From: Bacillota bacterium
GTDB taxonomy: Bacteria; Bacillota; Clostridia; Oscillospirales; Ethanoligenentaceae
Assembly: GCA_023391835.1 (NCBI GenBank)
Contig: JAEWAE010000052.1
Location: forward strand, 1 to 16,692
DNA length: 16,692 nt
Direction of reading: 5' to 3'
Shown: one piece after another, positions 1-6,822 of the stretch
Numbering within the stretch: the first letter of the stretch is position 1
How the letters are laid out: each line of letters opens with the position of its first letter
Program-made: the position numbers and the translations under genes
Notes under the pieces: generated by a model
Told to the model about the DNA's origin: nothing
Seen by the model: only the letters and a program-made list of their open reading frames with translations
Databases searched by the model: none

Positions 1-52
1 AATCGGGGGGCTGGTCTGTTCCCGGGCCGCGGTTTGAACAAGACTTGCTGCG

Positions 53-547
53 CTAGTGCGCCATGCGCACGATAATGCCGCAGGCGATCTTCGCACCCGA
101 GTTGCCGGCCGGCTGGGTCGTGAAATCATCCGGCCCCGCATGGATGACCACCGTGCGGCCGACGATTTCGTCGACGGTGAAGCGCCCGGTGTAAAACGCC
201 TGGAACGCATAGCCGTCGTTGCCAAAGAGCGGCGGCATATCACCGGCATGGGCGGGGTGGGGGCAGTTGTGCGGGTTATAGTGGGCGCCGGTGTCGGCAA
301 ACGGGTCGGAGGCGTTGCCGGTGCAGGCGCTGCCCTGGTGGATATGGAACCCGAATACCTGCGGCGCGCACGACCCGCCGCCCTGCGGGAGCCCTTCCAC
401 CTGGGCGAGCACCAGCGTGCCGCCGTCCACGCGGTAAAAATACGCCGCGCCCCGGATGCCGGTATGCCCCGGTCCGCCGGCAATCCGCGCGAACGCATCC
501 GGCATCTGACGAATCCGGTCGGCCAGACTGATCTGCGGCTGATCCAT
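53..547 (-). CDS. Cu/Zn superoxide dismutase family protein
   Basis: Predicted to dismute superoxide to peroxide and oxygen. The 164-aa product carries the full metal-ligand set of the family: copper/bridging histidines H68, H70 (GFHIHQ), H89 (GAHYNP) and H136 (VVIHAGPDD), and zinc ligands H97, H100 and D103 (HPAHAGDMP). C75 and C156 are placed to form the family disulfide, and the C-terminal GNSGAKIACGII block is clear. The active-site arginine found in this block of eukaryotic SOD1 is replaced by lysine (K153). The frame stays open upstream to about 703, but I start at ATG 547 because AGAAGGGTGG lies just upstream and homology begins soon after; the extra upstream residues come from hairpin DNA. 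With this start there is no signal peptide, so the protein may be cytoplasmic, unlike most bacterial SodC. It lies 245 nt downstream of the response regulator on the same strand. Family call is firm; activity is inferred. Confidence 0.9.
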   Translation of the reverse strand: MDQPQISLADRIRQMPDAFARIAGGPGHTGIRGAAYFYRVDGGTLVLAQVEGLPQGGGSCAPQVFGFHIHQGSACTGNASDPFADTGAHYNPHNCPHPAHAGDMPPLFGNDGYAFQAFYTGRFTVDEIVGRTVVIHAGPDDFTTQPAGNSGAKIACGIIVRMAH

Positions 548-572
548 GGGTATGACCACCCTTCTGTGATCG

Positions 573-612
573 GGGTGTGGCAAAACGAATGAAAATCCGT
601 TTTGCCACACCC
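573..612. repeat. Perfect 15-bp inverted repeat upstream of the SOD gene
   Basis: GGGTGTGGCAAAACG (573-587) is perfectly complemented by CGTTTTGCCACACCC (598-612) around a 10-nt loop. A second smaller hairpin, TACAGGCG-ttc-CGCCTGTA, lies at 625-643. On the minus strand the smaller one is followed by GATTTTTG and could terminate the upstream two-component operon. The large one sits 26 nt before the SOD start with no T-tract after it. Read on the minus strand, the large hairpin and its TTTTGC flank closely match the sequence at 11161-11204, which suggests a dispersed repeat family. Confidence 0.8.
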
Positions 613-792
613 GCAAAAATCGCTTACAGGCGTTCCGCCTGTATTTTACGACCGTTCCGGCCACGAAACCGCGCCCTTTTGGCCTTTCAAATTTTCCACA
701 CACGAAATTGGCCGTTGCAAAGTACGCGGCTATGTATTTGCATCAGCCCCTTTACCCGCCAGTGTATGCGGCGGGTGGCGGATAGGTGCGGC

Positions 793-1362
793 TCAGCGCA
801 GAGCCGCGGCAATTTTCCGGTGCCCTTCGGCCTCCTGCGGGTGGCCCAGCGCGTCGCATACCCGGGCCAGCAGCGCATGCAGCTCCGGTGTGAGGGAATA
901 ATCCGCCAGGGCGGATTTGAGCACTCTTTCCGCCTCCGGGTACTGCTTTTCCTCCATGCGTTTGCGGGCCATGGCGAGGATGCCCTCCAGCCCCGTGGCG
1001 CCGGGCTGCTGGACAAGCATCTCTTCCATCACCGTGTGGATCTTTTCGGCGGTGAAAGGCTTTTGCAGATAGGCCACGGCGCCGAGATTCGTGCATTCCA
1101 CGGCGTTTTTCACCGTAGCGTAGGCGGTGATGATGATCACCGGTATCCATATGCCCATTTCCCGGATTTTGCGGAGCACCTCCGTGCCGCTGAACTGGGG
1201 CATCTTGATGTCGAGGAAAATCAGGTCGTACTGCCCGCGGGTAAGCATTTCCACCGCCGTACGGCCGTCGCCGGCCGTTTCCACCGCGTAGCCGTCCATT
1301 TCCAGACATTTGGTCAGCAGAAGCCGGATGTTTTTGGTGTCGTCCACCACCAGTATCTTCAT
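793..1362 (-). CDS. Response regulator, receiver domain plus TPR-like helical C-terminus
   Basis: 189 aa. Residues 1-118 form a canonical CheY-like receiver: acidic pair D7/D8, phospho-acceptor D51 (LIFLDIKMP), switch T79 (IIITAY), and K101 (LQKPF). Residues 120-189 do not look like a winged helix or other DNA-binding output. They read as amphipathic helices with TPR-like spacing (MARKRMEEKQYPEAERVLKS, then LHALLARVCDALGHPQEAEG), so output by protein-protein contact is inferred. The start ATG at 1362 overlaps the stop of the upstream kinase gene (ATGA), which argues for translational coupling and a cognate pair. The frame is open further upstream, but that part is antisense-frame sequence inside the kinase. 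Receiver call is firm; the target of the C-terminal part is unknown. Confidence 0.92.
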   Translation of the reverse strand: MKILVVDDTKNIRLLLTKCLEMDGYAVETAGDGRTAVEMLTRGQYDLIFLDIKMPQFSGTEVLRKIREMGIWIPVIIITAYATVKNAVECTNLGAVAYLQKPFTAEKIHTVMEEMLVQQPGATGLEGILAMARKRMEEKQYPEAERVLKSALADYSLTPELHALLARVCDALGHPQEAEGHRKIAAALR

Positions 1363-3221
1363 GTCGTCTGATTGCCTCCCGGAGCGCCCGAAGCGCCGTT
1401 TTTCCAAATGGGCAGCGTGAAGCGGAAGGTGCTGCCCCGTTCCAGCTCGCTTTCCGCGCGGATGGTGCCGTGGTGAGCGGTGACAATATCCCGCGCGATG
1501 GAAAGCCCCAGCCCCGTGCCGCGCATTTCGATGTCGCGCCCCTTCACCTGCACGAAGCGGTCGAAGATGCGTTCCAGATAATCCGCCGGTATCCCCTCGC
1601 CGGTGTCGGAGACCGACACTTCCAGCCAGTCGCCTTTCGGCTCGGCGGTCAGCGTGACGCAATCCCCGGCGCCCGTGTATTTCAGCGCGTTGCCGATCAG
1701 GTTGTTGAGCACCCATGTGATTTTTTCAAAATCCGCCAGCACGTCGGGCAGCTCCTGCCCGAGGCGGTCTTCCAGACGCACCTGCCGGGCCGCGGCCGCG
1801 TCGGCAAACTGCCGGCAGGAATTTTCCGCGATGGCGGCCACCGAGCAAGGCTTGAAATGATAGATGGATTTGCCCGCCTCGATGCGGGAAATTTCCAACA
1901 GCTCCCCCACGAATTCCGACAGACGGTTGCCGTCCTCCGCAATGGTGCGCACGATCTCCTGCTGGTCGTCGGTGAGAGGGCCCAGGGAGCCGTTCTGCAG
2001 CATACTGGCGCCCATGAGGATGGAAGTCAGGGGCGTTTTGAATTCGTGAGAGACGGTGGCGAGGAAATCCGTCTTCATCTGCTCGAGCTCCTTGAGCTTG
2101 GTCACGTTCTGCATCAGCAGTATAAAGCCGGTCACATGCTGGTCGGGGTCGACGATGCGGGTGACGACCACATTGAAATAGTCGTCGCCGGGAAAACGGA
2201 GGATCTTTTCCGACCGGGCCCCCCCGCTTTCGGCGTTGTGGCTGATGAGGTCGAAAAGCTCGCCGCTGTGGATGGCCTCGAGAAAATGCCGGCCCACGGC
2301 GGTGGATTCCCCGATGGAAAAATACTGCTCGCTGGCGTTGTTGAGCAGCAGGATGCGGAAGCGGCCGTCGAGGACGATGAGCGGGTCGGATATGCTTTTG
2401 ACAATGGCCACCGACTTGTTGCGCTCGCTCAACAGCGTGCCCATGGTGCTTTTTTCATAGACCGACAGCCGTCGGGTCATCTCGTTGAATTCGGCGGCCA
2501 GGCGCCCCGTCTCGTCGGTGGTGCGGATGTCGAGCTGCAGATCCAGCCCCCCGGCGCGGACTTTGCTGATGCCGTCGGTAAGCTGCCGGAGCGGCCGCAG
2601 AAACCGGTTGACGAAATAGTGCGAGACCAGAAAGCCCCCCACCACCAGGGCCAGCGTGACCCACAGCAGAAAATAGGTGGAATATTTGGCGCCGGCGGAG
2701 GCCGTATCTTTGCTGCGGAACATGGCGTCCTGATCGATCTGCACAAGGCTGCGGATCTGCCCGCGGATGTCGGAAAGGACGGGTGCCACGGTGCCTGTGT
2801 AATACGCCTGCGCGGCGGGCAGCCCCTGCCGGCTTTTTATCGACACCAGCGTGGCGAACATCTGCTGGAAGCTGCCGTACCCGTCATGAATCTTGTTGAC
2901 GACCGCCTGCTCGCCGTTTTCGGTGACGTTGTGGGCGTCGACGTCATAGGCACTCTGGAACTGCCGTCCGCTTTCGTAAAATTCGCTCATTCCGGCGGTC
3001 TCATCCATGGTGAGATAGGTGATGAGCGCCTTTTCCTGGCTGTCGAGGGCGTACATCATTTCGGAGGCGGAAGAAATGCTGCGGTAGTTGCGGGTCATCA
3101 GCCCGTTGACGGATCGCTCCAACCGCAGGAGATTTACGACGCTGGTGGCGCCCAGCAGGGCGATCAGGCAGACCAGCGCGATATAGACCACCGAAAACTT
3201 GCCCTTGAGCGTACGGAGCAT
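1359..3221 (-). CDS. Membrane sensor histidine kinase, HAMP-PAS-HisKA-HATPase (KinB-like)
   Basis: 620 aa, predicted autophosphorylating sensor kinase. It has TM1 at about 10-29, an extracytoplasmic mostly helical sensor at about 30-181, TM2 at about 182-202, HAMP at 203-257 and PAS at about 268-375. The dimerisation helix carries phospho-acceptor H392 in SHEFKTPL. ATP-binding boxes follow: N (NNLIGNALKY, N511), G1 (DTGEGI, 539-544), F (ERIFDRF) and G2 (GTGLGLSI, 568-575). All catalytic motifs are intact. The architecture matches the Pseudomonas KinB group, but the signal is not readable from the sequence. I chose ATG 3221 because GGGGA lies 5 nt upstream; an in-frame ATG at 3233 and a TTG at 3248 are alternatives adding 4 and 9 residues. 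It overlaps the response regulator by 4 nt. It is divergent from kimA across a 700-nt hairpin-rich intergenic region. Confidence 0.95.
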   Translation of the reverse strand: MLRTLKGKFSVVYIALVCLIALLGATSVVNLLRLERSVNGLMTRNYRSISSASEMMYALDSQEKALITYLTMDETAGMSEFYESGRQFQSAYDVDAHNVTENGEQAVVNKIHDGYGSFQQMFATLVSIKSRQGLPAAQAYYTGTVAPVLSDIRGQIRSLVQIDQDAMFRSKDTASAGAKYSTYFLLWVTLALVVGGFLVSHYFVNRFLRPLRQLTDGISKVRAGGLDLQLDIRTTDETGRLAAEFNEMTRRLSVYEKSTMGTLLSERNKSVAIVKSISDPLIVLDGRFRILLLNNASEQYFSIGESTAVGRHFLEAIHSGELFDLISHNAESGGARSEKILRFPGDDYFNVVVTRIVDPDQHVTGFILLMQNVTKLKELEQMKTDFLATVSHEFKTPLTSILMGASMLQNGSLGPLTDDQQEIVRTIAEDGNRLSEFVGELLEISRIEAGKSIYHFKPCSVAAIAENSCRQFADAAAARQVRLEDRLGQELPDVLADFEKITWVLNNLIGNALKYTGAGDCVTLTAEPKGDWLEVSVSDTGEGIPADYLERIFDRFVQVKGRDIEMRGTGLGLSIARDIVTAHHGTIRAESELERGSTFRFTLPIWKNGASGAPGGNQTT

Positions 3222-3313
3222 AAAAATCCCCATTCCTGCGTGATACAATACGCGTCCCCGTTAAGAAAAGTGATACATTCGCTTTTTAGCGCCGCCTGCC
3301 GCGAAGCGGCGGA

Positions 3314-3346
3314 CACTGAAATGCGGACTTCGTCCGCATTTCAGTG
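3314..3346. repeat. 15-bp perfect inverted repeat with 3-nt loop
   Basis: CACTGAAATGCGGAC (3314-3328), loop ttc, then GTCCGCATTTCAGTG (3332-3346). A smaller GCCGC-gaa-GCGGC hairpin is immediately adjacent at 3298-3310. There is no T-tract on either side, so a plain terminator role is weak. It could be a structured leader element of the kinase transcript or a small dispersed palindrome. Confidence 0.8.
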
Positions 3347-3422
3347 GGAGAAACACTATATCGGCATAACCTTATATTATATCGCATCCTTTTCGAAATT
3401 CAATCCGTTATTTCCATATGAT

Positions 3423-3467
3423 ACCGGCGATTCCTTTCGAAATCGTATGATCCATGCCGGTTTTTTT
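3423..3467 (+). terminator. Possible intrinsic terminator
   Basis: ACCGGC (3423-3428) pairs with GCCGGT (3456-3461), an inner GATT/AATC helix can form, and a run of seven T (3461-3467) follows directly. No plus-strand gene ends here, so it would terminate a short leader or small RNA started in the AT-rich patch near 3370-3385. The stem is short, hence moderate confidence. Confidence 0.45.
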
Positions 3468-3545
3468 AGAAATCCCGCCTCTTACAGGTCGGATTCCCAT
3501 TACGCAGCACAGGGCAGCTCATTTCCGGCACGGCGCAAAAGCTTC

Positions 3546-3551
3546 TATAAT
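3546..3551 (+). promoter_or_regulatory. -10 box for the small ORF unit
   Basis: A perfect TATAAT lies 49 nt before the small ORF start. The -35 region is poor (TTCCGG at 17-bp spacing), so activity would need an activator or be weak. A transcript would start near 3558 and give a 5' leader of about 43 nt. Confidence 0.4.
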
Positions 3552-3600
3552 GCAAAGCAGGAGCAGTTCGTTTCGGGTCTGCGCCGAAAGGATGGTGCTT

Positions 3601-3684
3601 ATGCTGTCGTTTATCCTACACGCTTTTTTGTATCTGACAATTGCCGGATGTATTTTCCAGTATCTGAAAAACATATACGGATAA
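3601..3684 (+). CDS. Putative 27-aa single-span membrane peptide
   Basis: Not a recognised family. The 27-codon frame starts at ATG 3601 with AAAGGA at 3587-3592, an 8-nt gap to the start, which is a textbook RBS. The product is one hydrophobic stretch (MLSFILHAFLYLTIAGC, then IFQYL) with its only basic side chain at the C-terminal end (K23), so a single transmembrane helix is predicted. It is flanked by a TATAAT box upstream and a 10-bp stem hairpin 22 nt after the stop. It lies between the sensor kinase and kimA. By size and nature it could be a KdpF-like accessory subunit, a regulatory microprotein, or a type I toxin-like peptide. No antisense RNA promoter was convincing. It may also be chance. 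Confidence 0.4.
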   Translation: MLSFILHAFLYLTIAGCIFQYLKNIYG

Positions 3685-3706
3685 AATACGAATATCGGAC
3701 AGATGG

Positions 3707-3736
3707 AATGCTCCCGTTTTACATCCGGGAGCATTT
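3707..3736 (+). terminator. Hairpin after the small ORF, weak terminator
   Basis: AATGCTCCCG (3707-3716) is perfectly complementary to CGGGAGCATT (3726-3735) around a 9-nt loop. Only a TTT follows, so termination would be weak. It could alternatively be an attenuator in a long kimA leader. Confidence 0.5.
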
Positions 3737-3832
3737 CGCCGCTTTGAGCCGATATACTGTGAATTTGTCCGACAGTTTCGTCTCACAGCCGGGAATGGTC
3801 ATGGAAAAAATGCCGGGTCCCGGCGCGGCGGC

Positions 3833-3861
3833 TTATCATTCGGGCCGCACTGCGCTATAAT
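3833..3861 (+). promoter_or_regulatory. Predicted kimA promoter
   Basis: TTATCA (3833-3838) and a perfect TATAAT (3856-3861) are separated by 17 nt. This gives a predicted start near 3868 and a 5' leader of about 55 nt, too short for a c-di-AMP riboswitch. Confidence 0.6.
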
Positions 3862-3922
3862 ACCCTTTACGTTCTTCTATGAATTGTCAGCGAAGCGACG
3901 AGTAAATAAGTGGCGGGGTTAT

Positions 3923-5803
3923 ATGATAAAGAAACTCAAGCATATCCTGATCGGGCAACCTTTGCGCAATGAAGCCATCCACGGCCAGAAATTCAGCGCC
4001 TTCTGGGGGCTACCGCTGCTGGCAAGCGATGCCATTTCCTCGGTCGCTTACGCGAGTGAGGAAATTCTGCTGGTGCTGGTGCCGGTCATCGGCGTGCTGG
4101 CCTACCGGGAGCTGGGGTACATATCGGCGGCGATCATCCTGTTGCTGGTGGTCATCACCATATCCTACCGGCAGATCATCCATGCTTACCCCAACGGCGG
4201 CGGCTCCTATGTGGTGGCCACCGACAACCTGGGGGCCGGCGCCGGCGTGACCGCCGGGGCCTCCTTAGCGGTGGATTACATTCTGACCGTGGCCGTGAGC
4301 ATCTCGGCCGGTACGGCAGCCATCACCTCCGCGTTCCCGGCGCTTTATCCCTACACGGTGCCCATCTGCCTGGTGATACTGGCGCTGATCATGCTGGGAA
4401 ACCTGCGCGGCGTCCGGGAATCGGCCCGGATTTTCAGCATCCCGACCTATGCCTTTCTGGTGACGATGGTGTTCACCATCGTCGTCGGCATTGTCAAATA
4501 CATGCTCCACGGGGCCGTCCCCATGTCGGCGGCCGCGGCCGCATCCATGCCGGCCAAAATCCAGCCGGTGACGCTGATGCTCATGCTCAGCGCGTTTTCC
4601 AACGGCTGCTCGGCCCTGACGGGTGTGGAAGCGGTGAGCAACGCCATTCCCAATTTCCGCAAGCCTCAGGTGAAAAACGCCCAAAAGGTATTGCTGCTGC
4701 TGTCGTTTTTCGTGCTGCTGATTTTCGGCGGCGTTTCCGCGCTGGCCAACCTCTATCACGCGGTACCCCAGCCCGACAACACCGTGCTGTCGCAGATTGC
4801 CTACGCGATTTACGGCCATTCGGCCATGTATTTCGTGGTGCAGGTGACCACGGCCATCATTCTGGTCATGGCGGCCAACACCTCCTATTCGGGCTTCCCG
4901 CTGCTGATGTCGCTGATCGCCCGCGACGGCTACGCGCCCCGGCAGCTGACCCACCGCGGCGACCGGCTGAGCTTTTCCAACGGCATCCTGATCCTGTCGG
5001 CGGTGGCCGCCATCCTGATCGTCGTGTTCCGCGGCAACGTCAACCTGCTGATCCCGCTGTACGCCATCGGCGTATTCATTTCCTTCACCCTTTCCCAGTT
5101 CGGCATGCTCAAGCGGTGGGTGACCCGACGGGAATCCGGCTGGCTGTATAAAGCCTGCATCAACGGCTTCGGTGCGCTGATGACTGCCGTGGTCGTGCTC
5201 ATCATCGGCACCACCAAGTTCCACAAGGGCGCCTGGGTCGTCATCATCGTGATTCCGCTGCTGGTGCTCGGCATGCTGCACATCAAAAAGCACTACGTGG
5301 CCATTGCCGACCAGCTGCACGTCGGCCCCGAGGAGCTGGCGGAGGCCGATATCGACCACGCCACCTATCACAACCGGGCCATCGTACCGCTGGCAAGCAT
5401 CACCCGGGCCAGCCTGCGGGCTCTGAGATACGCCCAGACCATTTCCGACCACGTCATTGCCTTCAATGTCTCCATTGACGAGGAAAGCGGCAAGAAGCTC
5501 GAGAAAAAGTACGCGATGCTCCACACAAGAATACCGCTCTATGTGAAATATTCGCCCTACCGTCAGATTGTGGAGCCGCTGCTGGAATTTATTGATTCCG
5601 AAGAATATAATTACACCAAAGGCGACATGATCACCGTCGTCCTGCCGGAATTCGAGGTCAAGCGTGGGTGGCAGCATTTCCTGCACAACGGCACGGGGCG
5701 TTTTGTGATGCGGCAGTTGCTCAAATATAAGCACATCGTGGTGGCGACCATGCCGCTGCAGCTGCACGACGAAGGGTTGCTTTTCGGCCAGAAGAAAAAT
5801 TGA
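3923..5803 (+). CDS. kimA: KimA-type potassium importer
   Basis: 626 aa, high-affinity K+ uptake of the KUP-related APC superfamily. The first 460 residues are a multi-span membrane core and residues about 460-626 form the cytoplasmic domain. Recalled Bacillus subtilis KimA matches across the length, including SDAISSVAYASEE, VDYILTVAVSISAGT, FSNGCSALTGVEAVSNAIP and LIPLYAIGVFISFTLSQ. Residues matching known K+/H+ site positions are present: D36, Y43, D118, Y119, S126, T233, E236 and Y380. The family is inhibited by c-di-AMP, and in Bacillus its mRNA carries a c-di-AMP riboswitch; none is visible here. I start at ATG 3923, where B. subtilis KimA begins, with GGCGGGG upstream; the frame is open 13 codons further 5'. 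A strong terminator follows. The divergent sensor kinase may be functionally linked, but this is inference. Confidence 0.93.
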   Translation: MIKKLKHILIGQPLRNEAIHGQKFSAFWGLPLLASDAISSVAYASEEILLVLVPVIGVLAYRELGYISAAIILLLVVITISYRQIIHAYPNGGGSYVVATDNLGAGAGVTAGASLAVDYILTVAVSISAGTAAITSAFPALYPYTVPICLVILALIMLGNLRGVRESARIFSIPTYAFLVTMVFTIVVGIVKYMLHGAVPMSAAAAASMPAKIQPVTLMLMLSAFSNGCSALTGVEAVSNAIPNFRKPQVKNAQKVLLLLSFFVLLIFGGVSALANLYHAVPQPDNTVLSQIAYAIYGHSAMYFVVQVTTAIILVMAANTSYSGFPLLMSLIARDGYAPRQLTHRGDRLSFSNGILILSAVAAILIVVFRGNVNLLIPLYAIGVFISFTLSQFGMLKRWVTRRESGWLYKACINGFGALMTAVVVLIIGTTKFHKGAWVVIIVIPLLVLGMLHIKKHYVAIADQLHVGPEELAEADIDHATYHNRAIVPLASITRASLRALRYAQTISDHVIAFNVSIDEESGKKLEKKYAMLHTRIPLYVKYSPYRQIVEPLLEFIDSEEYNYTKGDMITVVLPEFEVKRGWQHFLHNGTGRFVMRQLLKYKHIVVATMPLQLHDEGLLFGQKKN

Positions 5804-5829
5804 ATCCGGATTTTACCGGCATAAATGTA

Positions 5830-5866
5830 GGGCGCTGCAAAATAGAATTTTGCAGCGCCCTTTTTA
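5830..5866 (+). terminator. Intrinsic terminator of kimA
   Basis: GGGCGCTGCAAAAT (5830-5843) is perfectly complementary to ATTTTGCAGCGCCC (5847-5860) around a 3-nt loop, followed by TTTTTATATTT. It lies 26 nt after the kimA stop. Its GGGNGCTGCAAAA arm resembles the inverted repeats at 573-612 and 11166-11204. Confidence 0.93.
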
Positions 5867-5898
5867 TATTTGCATTGAGGAGTCCGGCCGGAGGCCTC

Positions 5899-5927
5899 TT
5901 GTCATATGCCCGGTTTCGCGTTACACT
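5899..5927 (+). promoter_or_regulatory. Predicted promoter of the thioredoxin/GNAT fusion gene
   Basis: TTGTCA (5899-5904) and TACACT (5922-5927) with a 17-nt spacer lie 50 nt before the start codon and after the kimA terminator. The next gene is therefore likely its own transcription unit. Confidence 0.55.
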
Positions 5928-5977
5928 GAGTGGCAAGAATACCGGCCGAGTGCCGGGCAGAGCATCGAGGTGCCCCT

Positions 5978-6760
5978 ATGCAAACAGACGAGTCGGCTCT
6001 TCCGGATGGGCGAACCGCCCTGGATTTTTACTACTGGTCATATCAGTGCCCCATCCACCGCGAGACCCTTTCGCTGCTGGCAGAATACCGCAACCGGCTG
6101 GCCATCCGCACCCACGACGTGGCCGGCGACCCGGCGGCAGCCCGCGCGGTGCGCATGTTTTTCCCGGCTCTGACGGTGACTGGCGGCCAGCGTTATTTCA
6201 GCCCCCTGAGCCGGGCCTTTTTGGAAAAGCTCTGCCGCGGCATCCTGCCGGATGAGAGGCCGGACCCCACCCGGCCGGGTACGGTGGAGCAGGCCGGCGT
6301 CATCCGCCCGATCACGGCGGAAAACTGCGCGGCGGCCGCCCGCTGCACGGCGCGGGACTGCCCGGCAAACGCCCAGTGCAAGTCCGACTTCCTGCGCGCC
6401 CAGGGGCTTGCCGTCTTCGGCTTTATCAATCAGGCCGCCGATGGACGGTTGCTGGGCGGGGCGGAGTATATGCCCTCTCTGCGCGTACCGTACGCAATAC
6501 CCCAAAACGCGGAAACCGCCTTTATCACCTGCGTCTATCTTTCCGGCCCCGTATACGATTGGAAAAGTGCGCCGCTGCGGGCGCTCGAAGCCTATCTTGC
6601 TCCCCGCTACCGGGCAGTTTGCGCCGTGACGGATGAAACCGGCACCTTCCCCAACGGGGATCTGGCCTTTTTCCTGCGCAACGGCTACCGGGACGAGGGC
6701 GTACTTTCCCGGGAGGGGAACTATGCCGTGTTGCATCTGGTGACAAAGCGTCTGGGCTGA
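5978..6760 (+). CDS. Thioredoxin-like / Cys-cluster / GNAT-like fusion protein, unknown function
   Basis: 260 aa, not a family I can name. Residues about 14-86 look like a thioredoxin-like fold: a beta strand (LDFYYW), then a CPIH motif (C24-H27) where CxxC would sit, then helix, strand and FFPALTV with a candidate cis-proline. Residues 117-134 hold four cysteines spaced C-x5-C-x4-C-x5-C, suggesting a metal or Fe-S site. Residues about 140-260 resemble a GNAT acyltransferase half: LLGGAEYMPS, strand TAFITCVYLS, and a terminal FFLRNGY like the FYEKxGF motif of GNATs. The acetyl-CoA P-loop consensus is not obvious, so activity is uncertain. The start at ATG 5978 is fixed by GAGGTG 5 nt upstream; the frame runs open to about 5930. 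No signal peptide. It is convergent with the MarR-ABC operon. Confidence 0.75.
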   Translation: MQTDESALPDGRTALDFYYWSYQCPIHRETLSLLAEYRNRLAIRTHDVAGDPAAARAVRMFFPALTVTGGQRYFSPLSRAFLEKLCRGILPDERPDPTRPGTVEQAGVIRPITAENCAAAARCTARDCPANAQCKSDFLRAQGLAVFGFINQAADGRLLGGAEYMPSLRVPYAIPQNAETAFITCVYLSGPVYDWKSAPLRALEAYLAPRYRAVCAVTDETGTFPNGDLAFFLRNGYRDEGVLSREGNYAVLHLVTKRLG

Positions 6761-6774
6761 CCCCGGGCGTCAAA

Positions 6775-6810
6775 AAACGCGGGGAGCCCGGTACCGGGTT
6801 CCCCGCGTTT
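6775..6810. terminator. Terminator between convergent genes
   Basis: AAACGCGGGGAGCCCGG (6775-6791) pairs with CCGGGTTCCCCGCGTTT (6794-6810) with one G-U pair. The A6 run at 6772-6777 becomes a U-tract on the minus strand, so it serves best as terminator of the ABC operon ending at 6823. It may also end the plus-strand gene at 6760. Confidence 0.88.
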
Positions 6811-6822
6811 ATGCATGTGCGC

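Larger units (their letters stand above)
3222..3545. other. Gene-less divergent intergenic stretch with repeats and hairpins
   Basis: No convincing gene. Contents: direct repeats of GTGATACA at 3240-3247 and 3270-3277, exactly 30 bp apart, just upstream of the kinase start; two adjacent hairpins at 3298-3310 and 3314-3346; an AT-rich patch at about 3370-3385; and a terminator-like hairpin with a T-tract at 3423-3467. No confident promoter for the kinase operon could be assigned. No c-di-AMP (ydaO-type) riboswitch core was recognised between here and kimA. Confidence 0.6.

Noticed and set aside
1..52. Possible terminator or gene fragment at the window start
   Set aside because: Only 52 nt; no stem with a T-tract and no convincing coding frame.
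3454..3684. 76-codon version of the small ORF
   Set aside because: Its upstream part overlaps the hairpin terminator and -10 box and has no RBS; only the internal ATG at 3601 has a good one.
1470..3860. Very long plus-strand open frame opposite the histidine kinase
   Set aside because: It is antisense to a kinase with every catalytic motif intact, has no family motif and is rich in His/Gln/Arg/Gly, as expected from the shadow frame of GC-rich coding DNA.
3222..3922. c-di-AMP (ydaO) riboswitch before kimA
   Set aside because: Looked for the conserved core and long leader; the predicted promoter leaves too short a leader and no core sequence was recognised by eye.
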